IMG/VR virus record: IMGVR_UViG_3300025110_000157
Location: 1 to 21,688 of that record
Length of the DNA: 21,688 nucleotides
Direction: 5' to 3' (one strand)
DNA from: a virus
Below, in pieces: positions 14,495 to 21,296 of this stretch; the first letter of the stretch is position 1; each line of letters starts with the position of its first letter. A model generated the notes under the pieces. It ran no database searches, had not been told where the DNA came from, and saw only the letters and a list, made by a program, of their open reading frames with translations. A program made the translations under genes and the position numbers.

Positions 14495-16387
14495 ATGTCT
14501 GTCCAAAATTCAACAGGTTTGTCATCTCGTGCAAATGAGGGTTACAAGTTTGGCGGCACTTTCTCCCTTGGCACTTCTCCGACATTGCTGGACAGCATTG
14601 AAGCGCGGCGCGTCCAGCGGTTTATTGAAAGCATGGTTTTTAGGTCAGCGTTTGACATTAACACGGGAACGCCCGCAGCAAATCAATTCATTGCAGACTT
14701 TTCAAACAGCGAGGCGGTCAAGTGGCGGCTCGATCTTCAAACAGCTTTGCGTTACGACCGCGAGCCGAGGCTAGGCGCAAATCTAGACTTGCGCGGGCAT
14801 GATATACTTTTTCGCGAGCTTTCGCGCTTGGTTCAATGGGGCGCAAATGGTTTTCAGTTTCACCCGCAAAACTACCCAGCCAACACCGACGCCGATTTGC
14901 GCGTGATCCTCAAGTTGTTCGCTTGGGATTCTGACAACCCTTATCACGTCGGTTTCAAAACTGCATCGGCAAGCGACTTGGCGGGGAGCGGATCACTTGA
15001 CGCAGACAACGGGATTGTGTGGACGTTGCCGCACGAGGACGGCACAAGTGGGCAAGTGCTGCAAACGGACGGCAGCCGAATCTTGTCTTGGGTTGACGGA
15101 GGCAGCGGGCAAAACTTTGGGATCATTTCAATCGCGGGGCAAAGCGATGTTGAGGCTGATCAAAGCAAGGACACGCTCACGCTGATTGCTGGCACTGGCA
15201 TCAGCTTGACGACAGACGCCGCAGCGGATTCGGTGACGATAACAAACACCGACTATGGCGGCGGCACGCTTACGGTTACAGAGCAAGACGGCACGCCCAG
15301 CGTTGCCAATGTCACGACAATCAAATTCAATAACGGCAGCGTGACAGATGACGGCAGCGGAGTTGTTTCTGTTTCCAGTGGCGGCCCCAATGTTGGTGAT
15401 GGAACAATAACAGTAACTTCTCCTTCTTCTTTAAGATTTTCAAATGATTGTGTAACAGAATCGCCAACAGGCGTTGCTAGAGTTTATACAGGTAGGCCAA
15501 TAAATCTTGCTACTACGGGCAACGGCGTAGCAGTAGGCACTTCAGTTGAAACTTACAAATCGGCATCTGTTGGTTATGAGCAATATCATTTCATTGCGGC
15601 AGATGGAATGAAATTTGAGGCCACTGGCAGCGGCACCTCGCAATCGCTTGAAATAAGCGCGCAGTATACAACCGTAGGCACAGACGGCAATAGTTTTGAT
15701 TTTCGTTGCGGCGATGAACTTGCATTCAAAGGCGGCAATGGAATCACTACCTCTTACACCGCTGCGTCATATCCTTATTGGGTAAATCTTGAGGTGAGTG
15801 ATGACGTTGTGCAAAACATCAATTCGATTGCAGCGGTTGGAAATAATTTTGACATTACCGCAGGGTCAGGAATTTCAATAACTGGCGGTACTGCTGAAAT
15901 TACTATTGATTCAGACGTTGCAAATATAGTAGCGGGGACAAATATATCTGTCTCGCAAGATGGGTCAGAGTTCACGATCACCAACGACAAAAGCGCAATC
16001 GTCAAAAGCGTAGACCCTGACCCTGACGCATACGTTGCGGTTTACTGCGATGAATCTCCAGAGGTTAGGTTCAACGATATTCTAACAATCGACAACATTT
16101 CAGAGCATGAAATTGAAACCAAACTTTGCGCGGAGTACGTCCATTCATGTGAGGAGAATACGATCAAAGTCATTGGTCATGCGGCAAGTGATCCTTGCCT
16201 TGTTGGGTTTGCTGTTGATGGTGATTCTCTCTTGCTAAAATTTGCGCACGCAATGCCGTTGCCTGAATCTGTCAACGTTCACTTGTCCGGAATCCGCAAA
16301 GGCTTTGACGGCAAAAGGCATCAACCGAAAACGCTTGAACAAGCGAAACAGAATGATGCATTTTGGGGGTCGGCATATTCTAAATGA
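14495..16387 (+). CDS. Tail fibre protein
   Basis: This 630-residue protein has an N-terminal part (about 1-175) that may anchor to the tail, then VLQTDGSRILSWVDGG (188-203), a sequence common in phage fibres, then beta repeats such as AGTGISLTTDAAADSVTITNT (232-252), TDDGSGVVSVSSGG (284-297), AGSGISITGGTAEITIDSD and AGTNISVSQDGSEFTITND. This pattern suggests a trimeric beta-structured fibre. The stretch encoded by about 15390-15960 is AT-richer than both flanks, as if a shaft segment had been exchanged. The C-terminal 120 residues (from about IVKSVDPDPDAYVAVYCDE) form a distinct region with four Cys. The stop overlaps the glycosyltransferase start by ATGA. Confidence 0.8.
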   Translation: MSVQNSTGLSSRANEGYKFGGTFSLGTSPTLLDSIEARRVQRFIESMVFRSAFDINTGTPAANQFIADFSNSEAVKWRLDLQTALRYDREPRLGANLDLRGHDILFRELSRLVQWGANGFQFHPQNYPANTDADLRVILKLFAWDSDNPYHVGFKTASASDLAGSGSLDADNGIVWTLPHEDGTSGQVLQTDGSRILSWVDGGSGQNFGIISIAGQSDVEADQSKDTLTLIAGTGISLTTDAAADSVTITNTDYGGGTLTVTEQDGTPSVANVTTIKFNNGSVTDDGSGVVSVSSGGPNVGDGTITVTSPSSLRFSNDCVTESPTGVARVYTGRPINLATTGNGVAVGTSVETYKSASVGYEQYHFIAADGMKFEATGSGTSQSLEISAQYTTVGTDGNSFDFRCGDELAFKGGNGITTSYTAASYPYWVNLEVSDDVVQNINSIAAVGNNFDITAGSGISITGGTAEITIDSDVANIVAGTNISVSQDGSEFTITNDKSAIVKSVDPDPDAYVAVYCDESPEVRFNDILTIDNISEHEIETKLCAEYVHSCEENTIKVIGHAASDPCLVGFAVDGDSLLLKFAHAMPLPESVNVHLSGIRKGFDGKRHQPKTLEQAKQNDAFWGSAYSK

Positions 16388-17484
16388 TCCACGAAAACCC
16401 CAAGTTGTTTGTTGTCATTCTTGGCGACCTTGGCGAGCGTTGCTTTGACGCTTTAGATTCGCGCTTTCCCGCGCTCCAGAATGGCGCACAAGCGTTTTTG
16501 TTTGCTTCCGCTAGTGGGAACAAGGTTGACATATTGAACGCCTCACAATGGGCATCTCATCGCGGGCAAGAGCATTTGACCGCGTGCTTTGATTGTGGTG
16601 ACGAATCGGTTGCGCTGGGCGCGGCTTGCACGGTCGCCCGTCCTTTCACAAGTCGAGGCTATGAGATCGAGCCTGTTTGGGTTCGCGGCAAGATTGAAAA
16701 GCCAAAGCGTATCAAATCCTTTTCCGTTGTTGCAACTCAGGAGGTTGCGCAAGAGGCCGCGATTTTGATCGCGTCGCTGCGAACATTCCACGCCGACCCG
16801 ATTTTTGTTTTCTGCGATGAGGACGCAAAGGCGTTGATCAAGTCGCACAATTTTGACGGCGTAGAGTTCAAGACTGAGGCAGACGAAAAAACACTGGCAG
16901 CGCATAGCGACCGCTTGGCTGGCAAGGTCGCAGCCAAAAACAGCTTTCATCGTGTCGATTGTATCGCCGCGAAAATGGACGCTTGGCAATGGGCGATTGA
17001 TGAAGCGGGCGCGAGTCTATTCCTTGACGCTGATATTGTTGCCGTCTCAAACCTCAACGGCGGAATGCGGGGCGAGGTTATTTTGTCGCCGCACTATCAT
17101 GGCGTTCCGAAGCTGGAACCCGCGCGCGACTTTGGAATTTTTAACGCGGGCTACATCTGGAGCGACCAACCGGACGCACCAAAAGTTTGGCGTGAAATCT
17201 ACGAGGGCAAGTCTAGGTTTTTTGAACAAGAGGGCATGACACTTTTTGCGCAGCACTTTGACGTCAGCTTTTACTCGCCAGATCACAACGTTGGCTTTTG
17301 GCGCGATCCAGATTTTGATTTGAACGTGCGAAGCTGGCACGCGCACATGACCGACGCGCTCGACGAAAAAGCAAACAACGGGTTGCGCGTCAAATACCAA
17401 GAACACCGCAAGCGCGTTTTTGATTGGCTCGAATATCAAGGGCGCGACGATCTGATTGATTTTATCGAATGCGTGAAAAAATAA
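16384..17484 (+). CDS. Glycosyltransferase-like protein, GT-A type
   Basis: This 366-residue protein has a GT-A signature: an N-terminal nucleotide-fold strand (KSFSVVATQE, IASLRTFHADPIFVFCDED, 129-146) and ASLFLDADIVAVSNL with D215-A-D217, the metal and nucleotide-sugar binding DxD motif, as in GT8-like enzymes. Downstream FNAGYIWSDQP (253-263) resembles the acceptor-side NAG motif of that family. The first 110 residues form an unassigned region. It would be a cytosolic sugar transferase. The start overlaps the fibre stop (ATGA) and the end overlaps the next gene by 16 bases, so all three are coupled. The acceptor could be the fibre itself or a host surface glycan; the sequence does not decide. 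Confidence 0.75.
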   Translation: MIHENPKLFVVILGDLGERCFDALDSRFPALQNGAQAFLFASASGNKVDILNASQWASHRGQEHLTACFDCGDESVALGAACTVARPFTSRGYEIEPVWVRGKIEKPKRIKSFSVVATQEVAQEAAILIASLRTFHADPIFVFCDEDAKALIKSHNFDGVEFKTEADEKTLAAHSDRLAGKVAAKNSFHRVDCIAAKMDAWQWAIDEAGASLFLDADIVAVSNLNGGMRGEVILSPHYHGVPKLEPARDFGIFNAGYIWSDQPDAPKVWREIYEGKSRFFEQEGMTLFAQHFDVSFYSPDHNVGFWRDPDFDLNVRSWHAHMTDALDEKANNGLRVKYQEHRKRVFDWLEYQGRDDLIDFIECVKK

Positions 17485-18170
17485 TCTTTTGCCATTACGG
17501 GAAGGCGGGCGGCGTTTGGGTCAACGAATACTTGTCAAAGATGTTGCGCCGCGAAGGCTACGCAATCCGCAACTCTTTTTATATGGGCCTCGGCAGAGAC
17601 TTCACAGAGGATGAAGTCATGCACGTTGCCAACACCTGCGAAGGCTTCAAAACCTACATTCACCAACAGCACCTTTCTGTCACAAGTAAAGCCTTGTCGC
17701 ACCTGAAGAGCAAAGGCTTTTGGTCTTTCATGTTTTTGCGCCCGCCTGAAGATGTGATTTGTTCAATTTATTTTTGGGCGTTGCGAAAGATTGAGGACGG
17801 CCAGCCTTGCCCGATTGCGCCACACTTAAACCCGACCGCGATCGAGCTTGGCGATTTCTTTGAAGAGGTGTCGAAAAATAAAAAAGCACTCTGGGCGTTG
17901 CCGCCTTGGGTGAATCAAGTTGATAATGTCGCGATGATTTCAGATAATAATTTAAGGGCATTCTTGCGGCAGCATTTCGCGCATGAATACGATCCGGACA
18001 AATACGAATTGAAAGAGCGGCACATGAACAGATCAAGCAATGAAGGCTTTGCAGAGTACGCGAGGCAAGGGCGCATTACATTGGCGCAGCAATCCGCGCT
18101 TGTGGGGTCGGATGAGTTTGCGGAATTTTCAAACCTAGCGCGGAGGCTGGGACATCGGAGGGAATGGTAA
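17469..18170 (+). CDS. Sulfotransferase-like protein (PAPS-binding)
   Basis: This 233-residue protein carries the sulfotransferase pattern. IIFCHYGKAGGVWVNEYL (5-22) is the 5'-phosphosulfate loop, with K12. R91 and S99 in FLRPPEDVICS have the 8-residue spacing of the 3'-phosphate-binding Arg/Ser pair. FKTYIHQQHLS (60-70) sits where the catalytic His of cytosolic sulfotransferases lies, so H65 or H68 is a candidate. NRSS (about 187-190) resembles the Asn-Ser region near the C-terminus. The donor would be host PAPS. The gene overlaps the glycosyltransferase by 16 bases, so a sulfated sugar product is a plausible joint outcome. A family fold without activity remains possible. Confidence 0.75.
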   Translation: MREKIIFCHYGKAGGVWVNEYLSKMLRREGYAIRNSFYMGLGRDFTEDEVMHVANTCEGFKTYIHQQHLSVTSKALSHLKSKGFWSFMFLRPPEDVICSIYFWALRKIEDGQPCPIAPHLNPTAIELGDFFEEVSKNKKALWALPPWVNQVDNVAMISDNNLRAFLRQHFAHEYDPDKYELKERHMNRSSNEGFAEYARQGRITLAQQSALVGSDEFAEFSNLARRLGHRREW

Positions 18171-18383
18171 ATGGATTTGGCAAGCATTATGCAAGCGGGC
18201 TTTGCGATAGCGATCGCGGTTGGCGGGTTTTTCTTTCGGCGAATACAAAGCACGATTGACGATCAAGCTCGCCGTTTGATCGGCCTTGAAATCAAGGTTG
18301 CGAGGCAGGAACAACAAACCGAAAACTTGATTGACAGATTGGATCGAATAGAGCAAAAGATTGATCAGCTACTTAAAACATGA
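18171..18383 (+). CDS. Small membrane protein with coiled coil, lysis cluster
   Basis: This 70-residue protein has an N-terminal hydrophobic segment (MQAGFAIAIAVGGFFF, about 7-22) and then a charged coiled coil of heptads (RLIGLEIKVARQEQQTENLIDRLDRIEQKIDQLL). Start follows the sulfotransferase stop directly, and its own stop overlaps the next start (ATGA). The layout of one transmembrane helix plus a cytoplasmic or periplasmic coil fits an antiholin or XhlA-like partner, or an i-spanin-like protein. The role is inferred from neighbours. Confidence 0.6.
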   Translation: MDLASIMQAGFAIAIAVGGFFFRRIQSTIDDQARRLIGLEIKVARQEQQTENLIDRLDRIEQKIDQLLKT

Positions 18384-18577
18384 GTTTCGACCCTATCAAC
18401 GCAAGTGCTGGCTTTTTGGTCGGCGTGACATTGACCGCCCTGCTGTTTTTGCTTTTCGGAATGCTCACGCATTTTTATCAACTGGCGGATCAAGTCCAAG
18501 ACATAATTCAGCAAGTAAAAGGTGATGAAGCCCATGACCCCACAGGAGATCAAGAAAATGGAACAACCGAAAAATGA
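18380..18577 (+). CDS. Small single-span membrane protein
   Basis: This 65-residue protein has one strong membrane segment (AGFLVGVTLTALLFLLFGML, about 10-29), then a helix (HFYQLADQVQDIIQQVKG) and an acidic, hydrophilic tail. The start overlaps the previous stop and its last 20 bases overlap the next gene. It could be a holin, an antiholin or a spanin-like partner; no family was recognised. Confidence 0.6.
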   Translation: MSFDPINASAGFLVGVTLTALLFLLFGMLTHFYQLADQVQDIIQQVKGDEAHDPTGDQENGTTEK

Positions 18578-18794
18578 CCCCGCGCGCAAAGGCGCATTCA
18601 CAAGCGAATTTATTTTTGCAATCCTTTCGTGCGTGATGACGCTCGCAATCGTTGGCGGATGGGTAGACCCTGAAGGCGGCGCGAGCATGACCGACAAAAT
18701 CGCCGCAATCGTTGGCGTTGCCCTGACAAGTTGCGGCTACACCTACGGACGTAGCGCGATCAAGCGCGAGCAGATCAAGGCAGACGCTGAATGA
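18558..18794 (+). CDS. Probable holin, two membrane segments
   Basis: This 78-residue protein has two hydrophobic segments, EFIFAILSCVMTLAIVGGWV and DKIAAIVGVALTSCGYTYG, separated by DPEGGASMT, and a basic tail SAIKREQIKADAE. That is the size and topology of a class II holin, and the GYTYGRSAIK ending is like several phage holin-type proteins. The ATG at 18558 has AGGAG 9 bases upstream, so it was preferred to GTG at 18522 or ATG at 18525, which lie deeper in the previous gene. A holin would form the membrane lesion that releases or activates an endolysin. Confidence 0.65.
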   Translation: MEQPKNDPARKGAFTSEFIFAILSCVMTLAIVGGWVDPEGGASMTDKIAAIVGVALTSCGYTYGRSAIKREQIKADAE

Positions 18795-18940
18795 AATTGC
18801 TTTTGGCTTTCTTCAATTCATTGCTCAATCATTTGACCAATCTGCTGCTGAAAGACAAATCTGCAACCGATGCCACCACTCCTGAAGATATGCGCCGCCG
18901 CTGGGATAATCATGTGCGCGACAGCTTGCGGGACGACTAA
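18791..18940 (+). CDS. Small hydrophobic-start protein overlapping a lipoprotein gene
   Basis: A 49-codon frame starts at an ATG overlapping the holin-like stop (ATGA): MKLLLAFFNSLLNHLTNLLL followed by KDKSATDATTPEDMRRRWDN. The first 20 residues are amphipathic or weakly hydrophobic; the rest is polar. The lipoprotein gene begins inside it in another frame (71-base overlap), which recalls nested Rz/Rz1 spanin pairs, although this protein is shorter than usual i-spanins. The call as coding rests on start-stop coupling and compact context. Confidence 0.5.
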   Translation: MKLLLAFFNSLLNHLTNLLLKDKSATDATTPEDMRRRWDNHVRDSLRDD

Positions 18941-19097
18941 AGTCGTTTTCGTCGATACCCAAGCCGACCTTGTGAGACTCGGCCCAGACGTGCGCGGCAC
19001 GGTGTACGTCAACCGAGGCGGCGAATGGATTAAATCAAAAAACAAAGTGACCTTGCCCGAAGGCTGGGTTGCTGGCCCCTTACCAAAAAATGATTAA
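18870..19097 (+). CDS. Small lipoprotein, possible outer-membrane spanin
   Basis: This 75-residue protein has a short signal peptide (MPPLLKICAAAGIIM) and a lipobox-like ATAC with Cys20 as the likely lipidated residue; C16 is a weaker alternative. The mature part is a beta-like segment, TKVVFVDTQADLVRLGPDV, RGTVYVNRGGEWIKSKNK and LPEGWVAGPLP. A start nested in the preceding gene and a place in the lysis cluster fit an o-spanin, but mature o-spanins are usually Pro-rich, so another envelope role is open. Its end overlaps the next tiny gene. Confidence 0.6.
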   Translation: MPPLLKICAAAGIIMCATACGTTKVVFVDTQADLVRLGPDVRGTVYVNRGGEWIKSKNKVTLPEGWVAGPLPKND

Positions 19098-19194
19098 GTT
19101 TTTGACCTATTGCTTTTGTCTACTTGTCCCCGCCTCGTTTCTCGCGGGCTTGATCGCAAGCGCGATCTTGCTCTGGCGCGCTGTTCTTAATTAG
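19090..19194 (+). CDS. 34-residue membrane peptide
   Basis: MIKFLTYCFCLLVPASFLAG and a following hydrophobic LIASAILLWRAVLN make a single long membrane span with little else. The ATG overlaps the end of the lipoprotein frame, and the stop TAG is at 19192-19194, just upstream of the metallophosphoesterase. Too small for family assignment; position suggests a role in lysis or in membrane control. Confidence 0.45.
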   Translation: MIKFLTYCFCLLVPASFLAGLIASAILLWRAVLN

Positions 19195-19214
19195 GACAAA
19201 CCGCCCAAGGGTGG

Positions 19215-19976
19215 ATGGGCAAGGCGTGGAAAAAATTCGTTGCCGTTGGGGATAATCACGGCGCACTGATCGACCAAGACACTGCGCGCGCGGTGTTGAA
19301 GTTTTGCGATCATTGGAAACCTGACGCGCGCATTCATCTCGGCGATTGTTTTGACTTCGCAAGCCTCCGCGCTGGAATCAATCCAGACTCTGACGGCGTT
19401 GCGTGCGACGATCTCAGCGAGGATTTATTTCAGGGGTTCAAATTCTTGGAGCAGTTCAGGCCGCACGTTTATCTTGTCGGAAATCACGAGGACAGGCTTT
19501 GGCGGATTGCCTCAAGTCACACTCAAGGCGTGATGCGTTACGCTGCGCGCGATGTGATCGACCGAATCGAAAAACAGTGTAAGCGGATGCGCTGCAAGTT
19601 GTACCTGTACCATGCAGAGAACGGAGTTCATCACGAGGCAAATGGCAAGCTGGCTTTCGCGCACGGATACAGTGCCAACCAAAACGCCGTCAAGGAACAT
19701 GCCACACATTTCGCATCTGAAGGCGGCAGCGTTATCATCGGCCACTTGCACCGCGTAGAAATCCAAACAGGCAAACGCAAAGGCGGCACTCATGGATATT
19801 CTGCGGGATGCCTCGCAAACTTCGCCTCAATGGACTACGCCAAGAACAGGCTGGCAACGGCAGGTTGGGAAAACGCTTTTGCGTTTGGCGTGTGGAAAGG
19901 TGAGACTGCAAACGTGTGGATCGCGCGCAAGTGCGGCCCGCGCTGGTTACTGCCGACAGGCGTGGAGGAGTTTTAA
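19215..19976 (+). CDS. Metallophosphoesterase (calcineurin-like)
   Basis: This 253-residue protein has the full set of metal ligands of the calcineurin-like family in order: D13 and H15 in VGDNHG, D44 in LGDCFD, N90 and H91 in VGNHED, H150 in FAHGY, and H177 and H179 in IGHLHR. It should be an active two-metal phosphatase or nuclease; the substrate is unknown. The ATG has no well-spaced ribosome site. The eight codons upstream, after TAA at 19188-19190, read LGQTAQGW in the same frame, matching the MGQT start module at 4715 and 10190 but with TTA instead of ATG, so the native start may have been lost or shifted. Confidence 0.88.
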   Translation: MGKAWKKFVAVGDNHGALIDQDTARAVLKFCDHWKPDARIHLGDCFDFASLRAGINPDSDGVACDDLSEDLFQGFKFLEQFRPHVYLVGNHEDRLWRIASSHTQGVMRYAARDVIDRIEKQCKRMRCKLYLYHAENGVHHEANGKLAFAHGYSANQNAVKEHATHFASEGGSVIIGHLHRVEIQTGKRKGGTHGYSAGCLANFASMDYAKNRLATAGWENAFAFGVWKGETANVWIARKCGPRWLLPTGVEEF

Positions 19977-19978
19977 CA

Positions 19979-20215
19979 ATGGACAAAAAGACCGCTTCAA
20001 AATTTGCGCAAGCACTTGGCTCGATTGGCAAGGCCGACGTGATCCCTGAAGGCTGGGCGACCGCAAGAGACATTGCCGAAAGCCAAGACGTTTCAATGCC
20101 GCACATGCAAAAAAAGATTCGTGTGCTTGTCGAGTCAGGCAAAGCAGAAATGAAGAGGTTTAAAATTGAAACCTCGCGCGGCTTTTATCCCGTGCCGCAT
20201 TACCGAATCAAATGA
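19979..20215 (+). CDS. Small winged-helix-like DNA-binding protein
   Basis: This 78-residue protein has GWATARDIAESQDVSMPHMQ, a helix-turn-helix-like segment, then a recognition helix KKIRVLVESGKAEM and a strand-turn-strand wing (KRFKIETSRGFYPVPHYRI). GGAGGAG lies just before the ATG. It is the only clear DNA-binding regulator in the right-hand part of the window, so it is a candidate to act at the palindromic promoters, but no direct evidence links them. Small HTH proteins with RGFYPVPHYRI-type ends can also be accessory factors without a repressor role. Confidence 0.6.
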   Translation: MDKKTASKFAQALGSIGKADVIPEGWATARDIAESQDVSMPHMQKKIRVLVESGKAEMKRFKIETSRGFYPVPHYRIK

Positions 20216-20466
20216 AACGCTTGCCGCCCATTGGAACGCTTGCCCGTTTTCATTGGGATGATATTTGCGCGCACACAAACGCACTCGCCAGCGAGGCCAA
20301 GGTTTGCCGCTGCGTGACGATCGGATTGTTGCACGCAGCAAAGCGCGATCACATCGTTGTTGCAACTTCACTTTTTGAGGGCGACCAAAAAGGGCCAGAG
20401 GCTTGCGGCGATTTTGTCGCAATCCCGCGCGGAGTGCTGCGCAAGATTGAGCCAATCAAAAGCTGA
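20212..20466 (+). CDS. Small conserved phage protein of unknown function
   Basis: This 84-residue protein has a beta-rich pattern: GTLARFHWDDICAHTNAL, VCRCVTIGLLHAAKRDHIVVATSLFEG and DFVAIPRGVLRKIEPI. The WDD, VTIGLL and AIPRG.LRKIE pieces resemble a common class of small phage proteins of unknown function. It starts by overlapping the previous stop (ATGA) and ends just before a run of nine C and hairpin 2, where this transcription unit seems to finish. Confidence 0.6.
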   Translation: MKRLPPIGTLARFHWDDICAHTNALASEAKVCRCVTIGLLHAAKRDHIVVATSLFEGDQKGPEACGDFVAIPRGVLRKIEPIKS

Positions 20467-20481
20467 CCCCCCCCCGTTTGA

Positions 20482-20497
20482 CCCTGAAAAAACAGGG
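20482..20497 (+). terminator. CCCTG-A6-CAGGG hairpin, unit 2
   Basis: A 5-bp inverted repeat with a six-A loop, followed by CCAAAAA and later a T6 run in CTTTTTTC. The hairpin with its flank is repeated base for base at 21588 (23 bases). It lies between the end of the 20212 gene and promoter 3, as if closing the upstream unit. T-rich RNA is spaced 8 bases from the stem, so termination is plausible but not classical. Confidence 0.5.
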
Positions 20498-20532
20498 CCA
20501 AAAACTTTTTTCAAAAAAAGTGAAATAAACCC

Positions 20533-20561
20533 TTTACACACTGGCGGCTTGCCTGTACGCT
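20533..20561 (+). promoter_or_regulatory. Promoter 3 of the palindrome family, leaderless start
   Basis: TTTACA (20533-20538), 17 bases and TACGCT (20556-20561), with the ATG 9 bases later at 20571. The spacer holds CTGGCGGCTTG (20541-20551), in which only the right half of the palindrome is kept. AAAAAAAGTGAAA lies upstream as in promoters 1 and 2. Confidence 0.7.
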
Positions 20562-20570
20562 GTAAGCACA

Positions 20571-20912
20571 ATGAAGGCAGCAAACAACAAACTCCAAGCA
20601 ACCAAATCCGACAACAACCGCGTGAAGGTCGGCCACTCCCTAACCTTCAGCTTTGGCGAATACGACAACACCGTGATCGCGCTGGCTGGCGAAAAATACT
20701 TGCGCCACAAGCTCGGCCTTGATTGCGATGACAAGGCTTTCAATCTCTTGTGCGATATTCAAGAGGTTGAGTCCATCAACCCAATCCACTGGCGCGAGCT
20801 TACGGAATCAGAGCAACGCGCTTTTTCTGAGGAAATGGAATATCACGTCGCCGTCGATGAAATGGAGCAGCAGCAGTATCATCAAGCGATCGGCCTTGCT
20901 GAAGGAATCTAG
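20571..20912 (+). CDS. Small acidic protein of unknown function, leaderless gene
   Basis: This 113-residue protein starts MKAANNKLQATKSDNNR, again rich in Asn and Gln codons, then has VGHSLTFSFGEYDNTVIALAGEKYLRHKLGLDCDDKAF and an acidic helical end (TESEQRAFSEEMEYHVAVDEMEQQQYH). It was not recognised. The predicted transcript start is within about 2 bases of the ATG and no Shine-Dalgarno is present, whereas the two genes downstream are leadered. Early expression is likely from the promoter, but it is not proven. Confidence 0.65.
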   Translation: MKAANNKLQATKSDNNRVKVGHSLTFSFGEYDNTVIALAGEKYLRHKLGLDCDDKAFNLLCDIQEVESINPIHWRELTESEQRAFSEEMEYHVAVDEMEQQQYHQAIGLAEGI

Positions 20913-20947
20913 TAACAAACCCAAACCCAAACAGGAGCATAAAGACA

Positions 20948-21277
20948 ATGAGAATACAAAACCAATTCGGAGCAATGGAACAGAACCCAATCAGCGATCA
21001 ACAACTGGCCGACCGCAAGAAAGTCAAGCGGCACGTCGATTGGACAGAGCGCGGCCTTGTGATTGACCGGATCAGATTGATTGGCGACCCGTCCCCGTTC
21101 ATGCCTTTCTACGATGTGAGTTATTGCACCGGACACATCAACGGCGAACCTGTCAAAGTGAGTTTGCCGTTTTCCCAAGTGCCGAAGAAATACAAAACAT
21201 TTTTATATCAAGAGGCAAAAAAGACGGGCCAATTTATCAACGGCATATTTGACCCCGCAACCGTTTCGATCCTGTAA
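20948..21277 (+). CDS. Small protein of unknown function
   Basis: This 109-residue protein has a polar N-terminus (SDQQLADRKKVKRHVDW) and a beta-like core: RGLVIDRIRLIGDPSPFMPFYDVSY, NGEPVKVSLPFSQVPK and FINGIFDPATVSIL. No family was recognised. AGGAG lies 11 bases before the ATG, and the gene is second in the unit driven by promoter 3, using ordinary ribosome binding. Confidence 0.65.
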   Translation: MRIQNQFGAMEQNPISDQQLADRKKVKRHVDWTERGLVIDRIRLIGDPSPFMPFYDVSYCTGHINGEPVKVSLPFSQVPKKYKTFLYQEAKKTGQFINGIFDPATVSIL

Positions 21278-21296
21278 CCCCAAACACAAACGACCA

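Noticed and set aside
18200-18220. GCGATCGC octamer resembling the cyanobacterial HIP1 repeat
   Set aside because: Only an isolated copy was noticed, so it does not support a cyanobacterial host.
19979-20215. Assignment of the winged-helix protein as the repressor of the palindromic promoters
   Set aside because: There is a suggestive fold and location, but no operator copy lies at its own promoter region and nothing in the sequence shows the pairing; it is kept as a hypothesis only.
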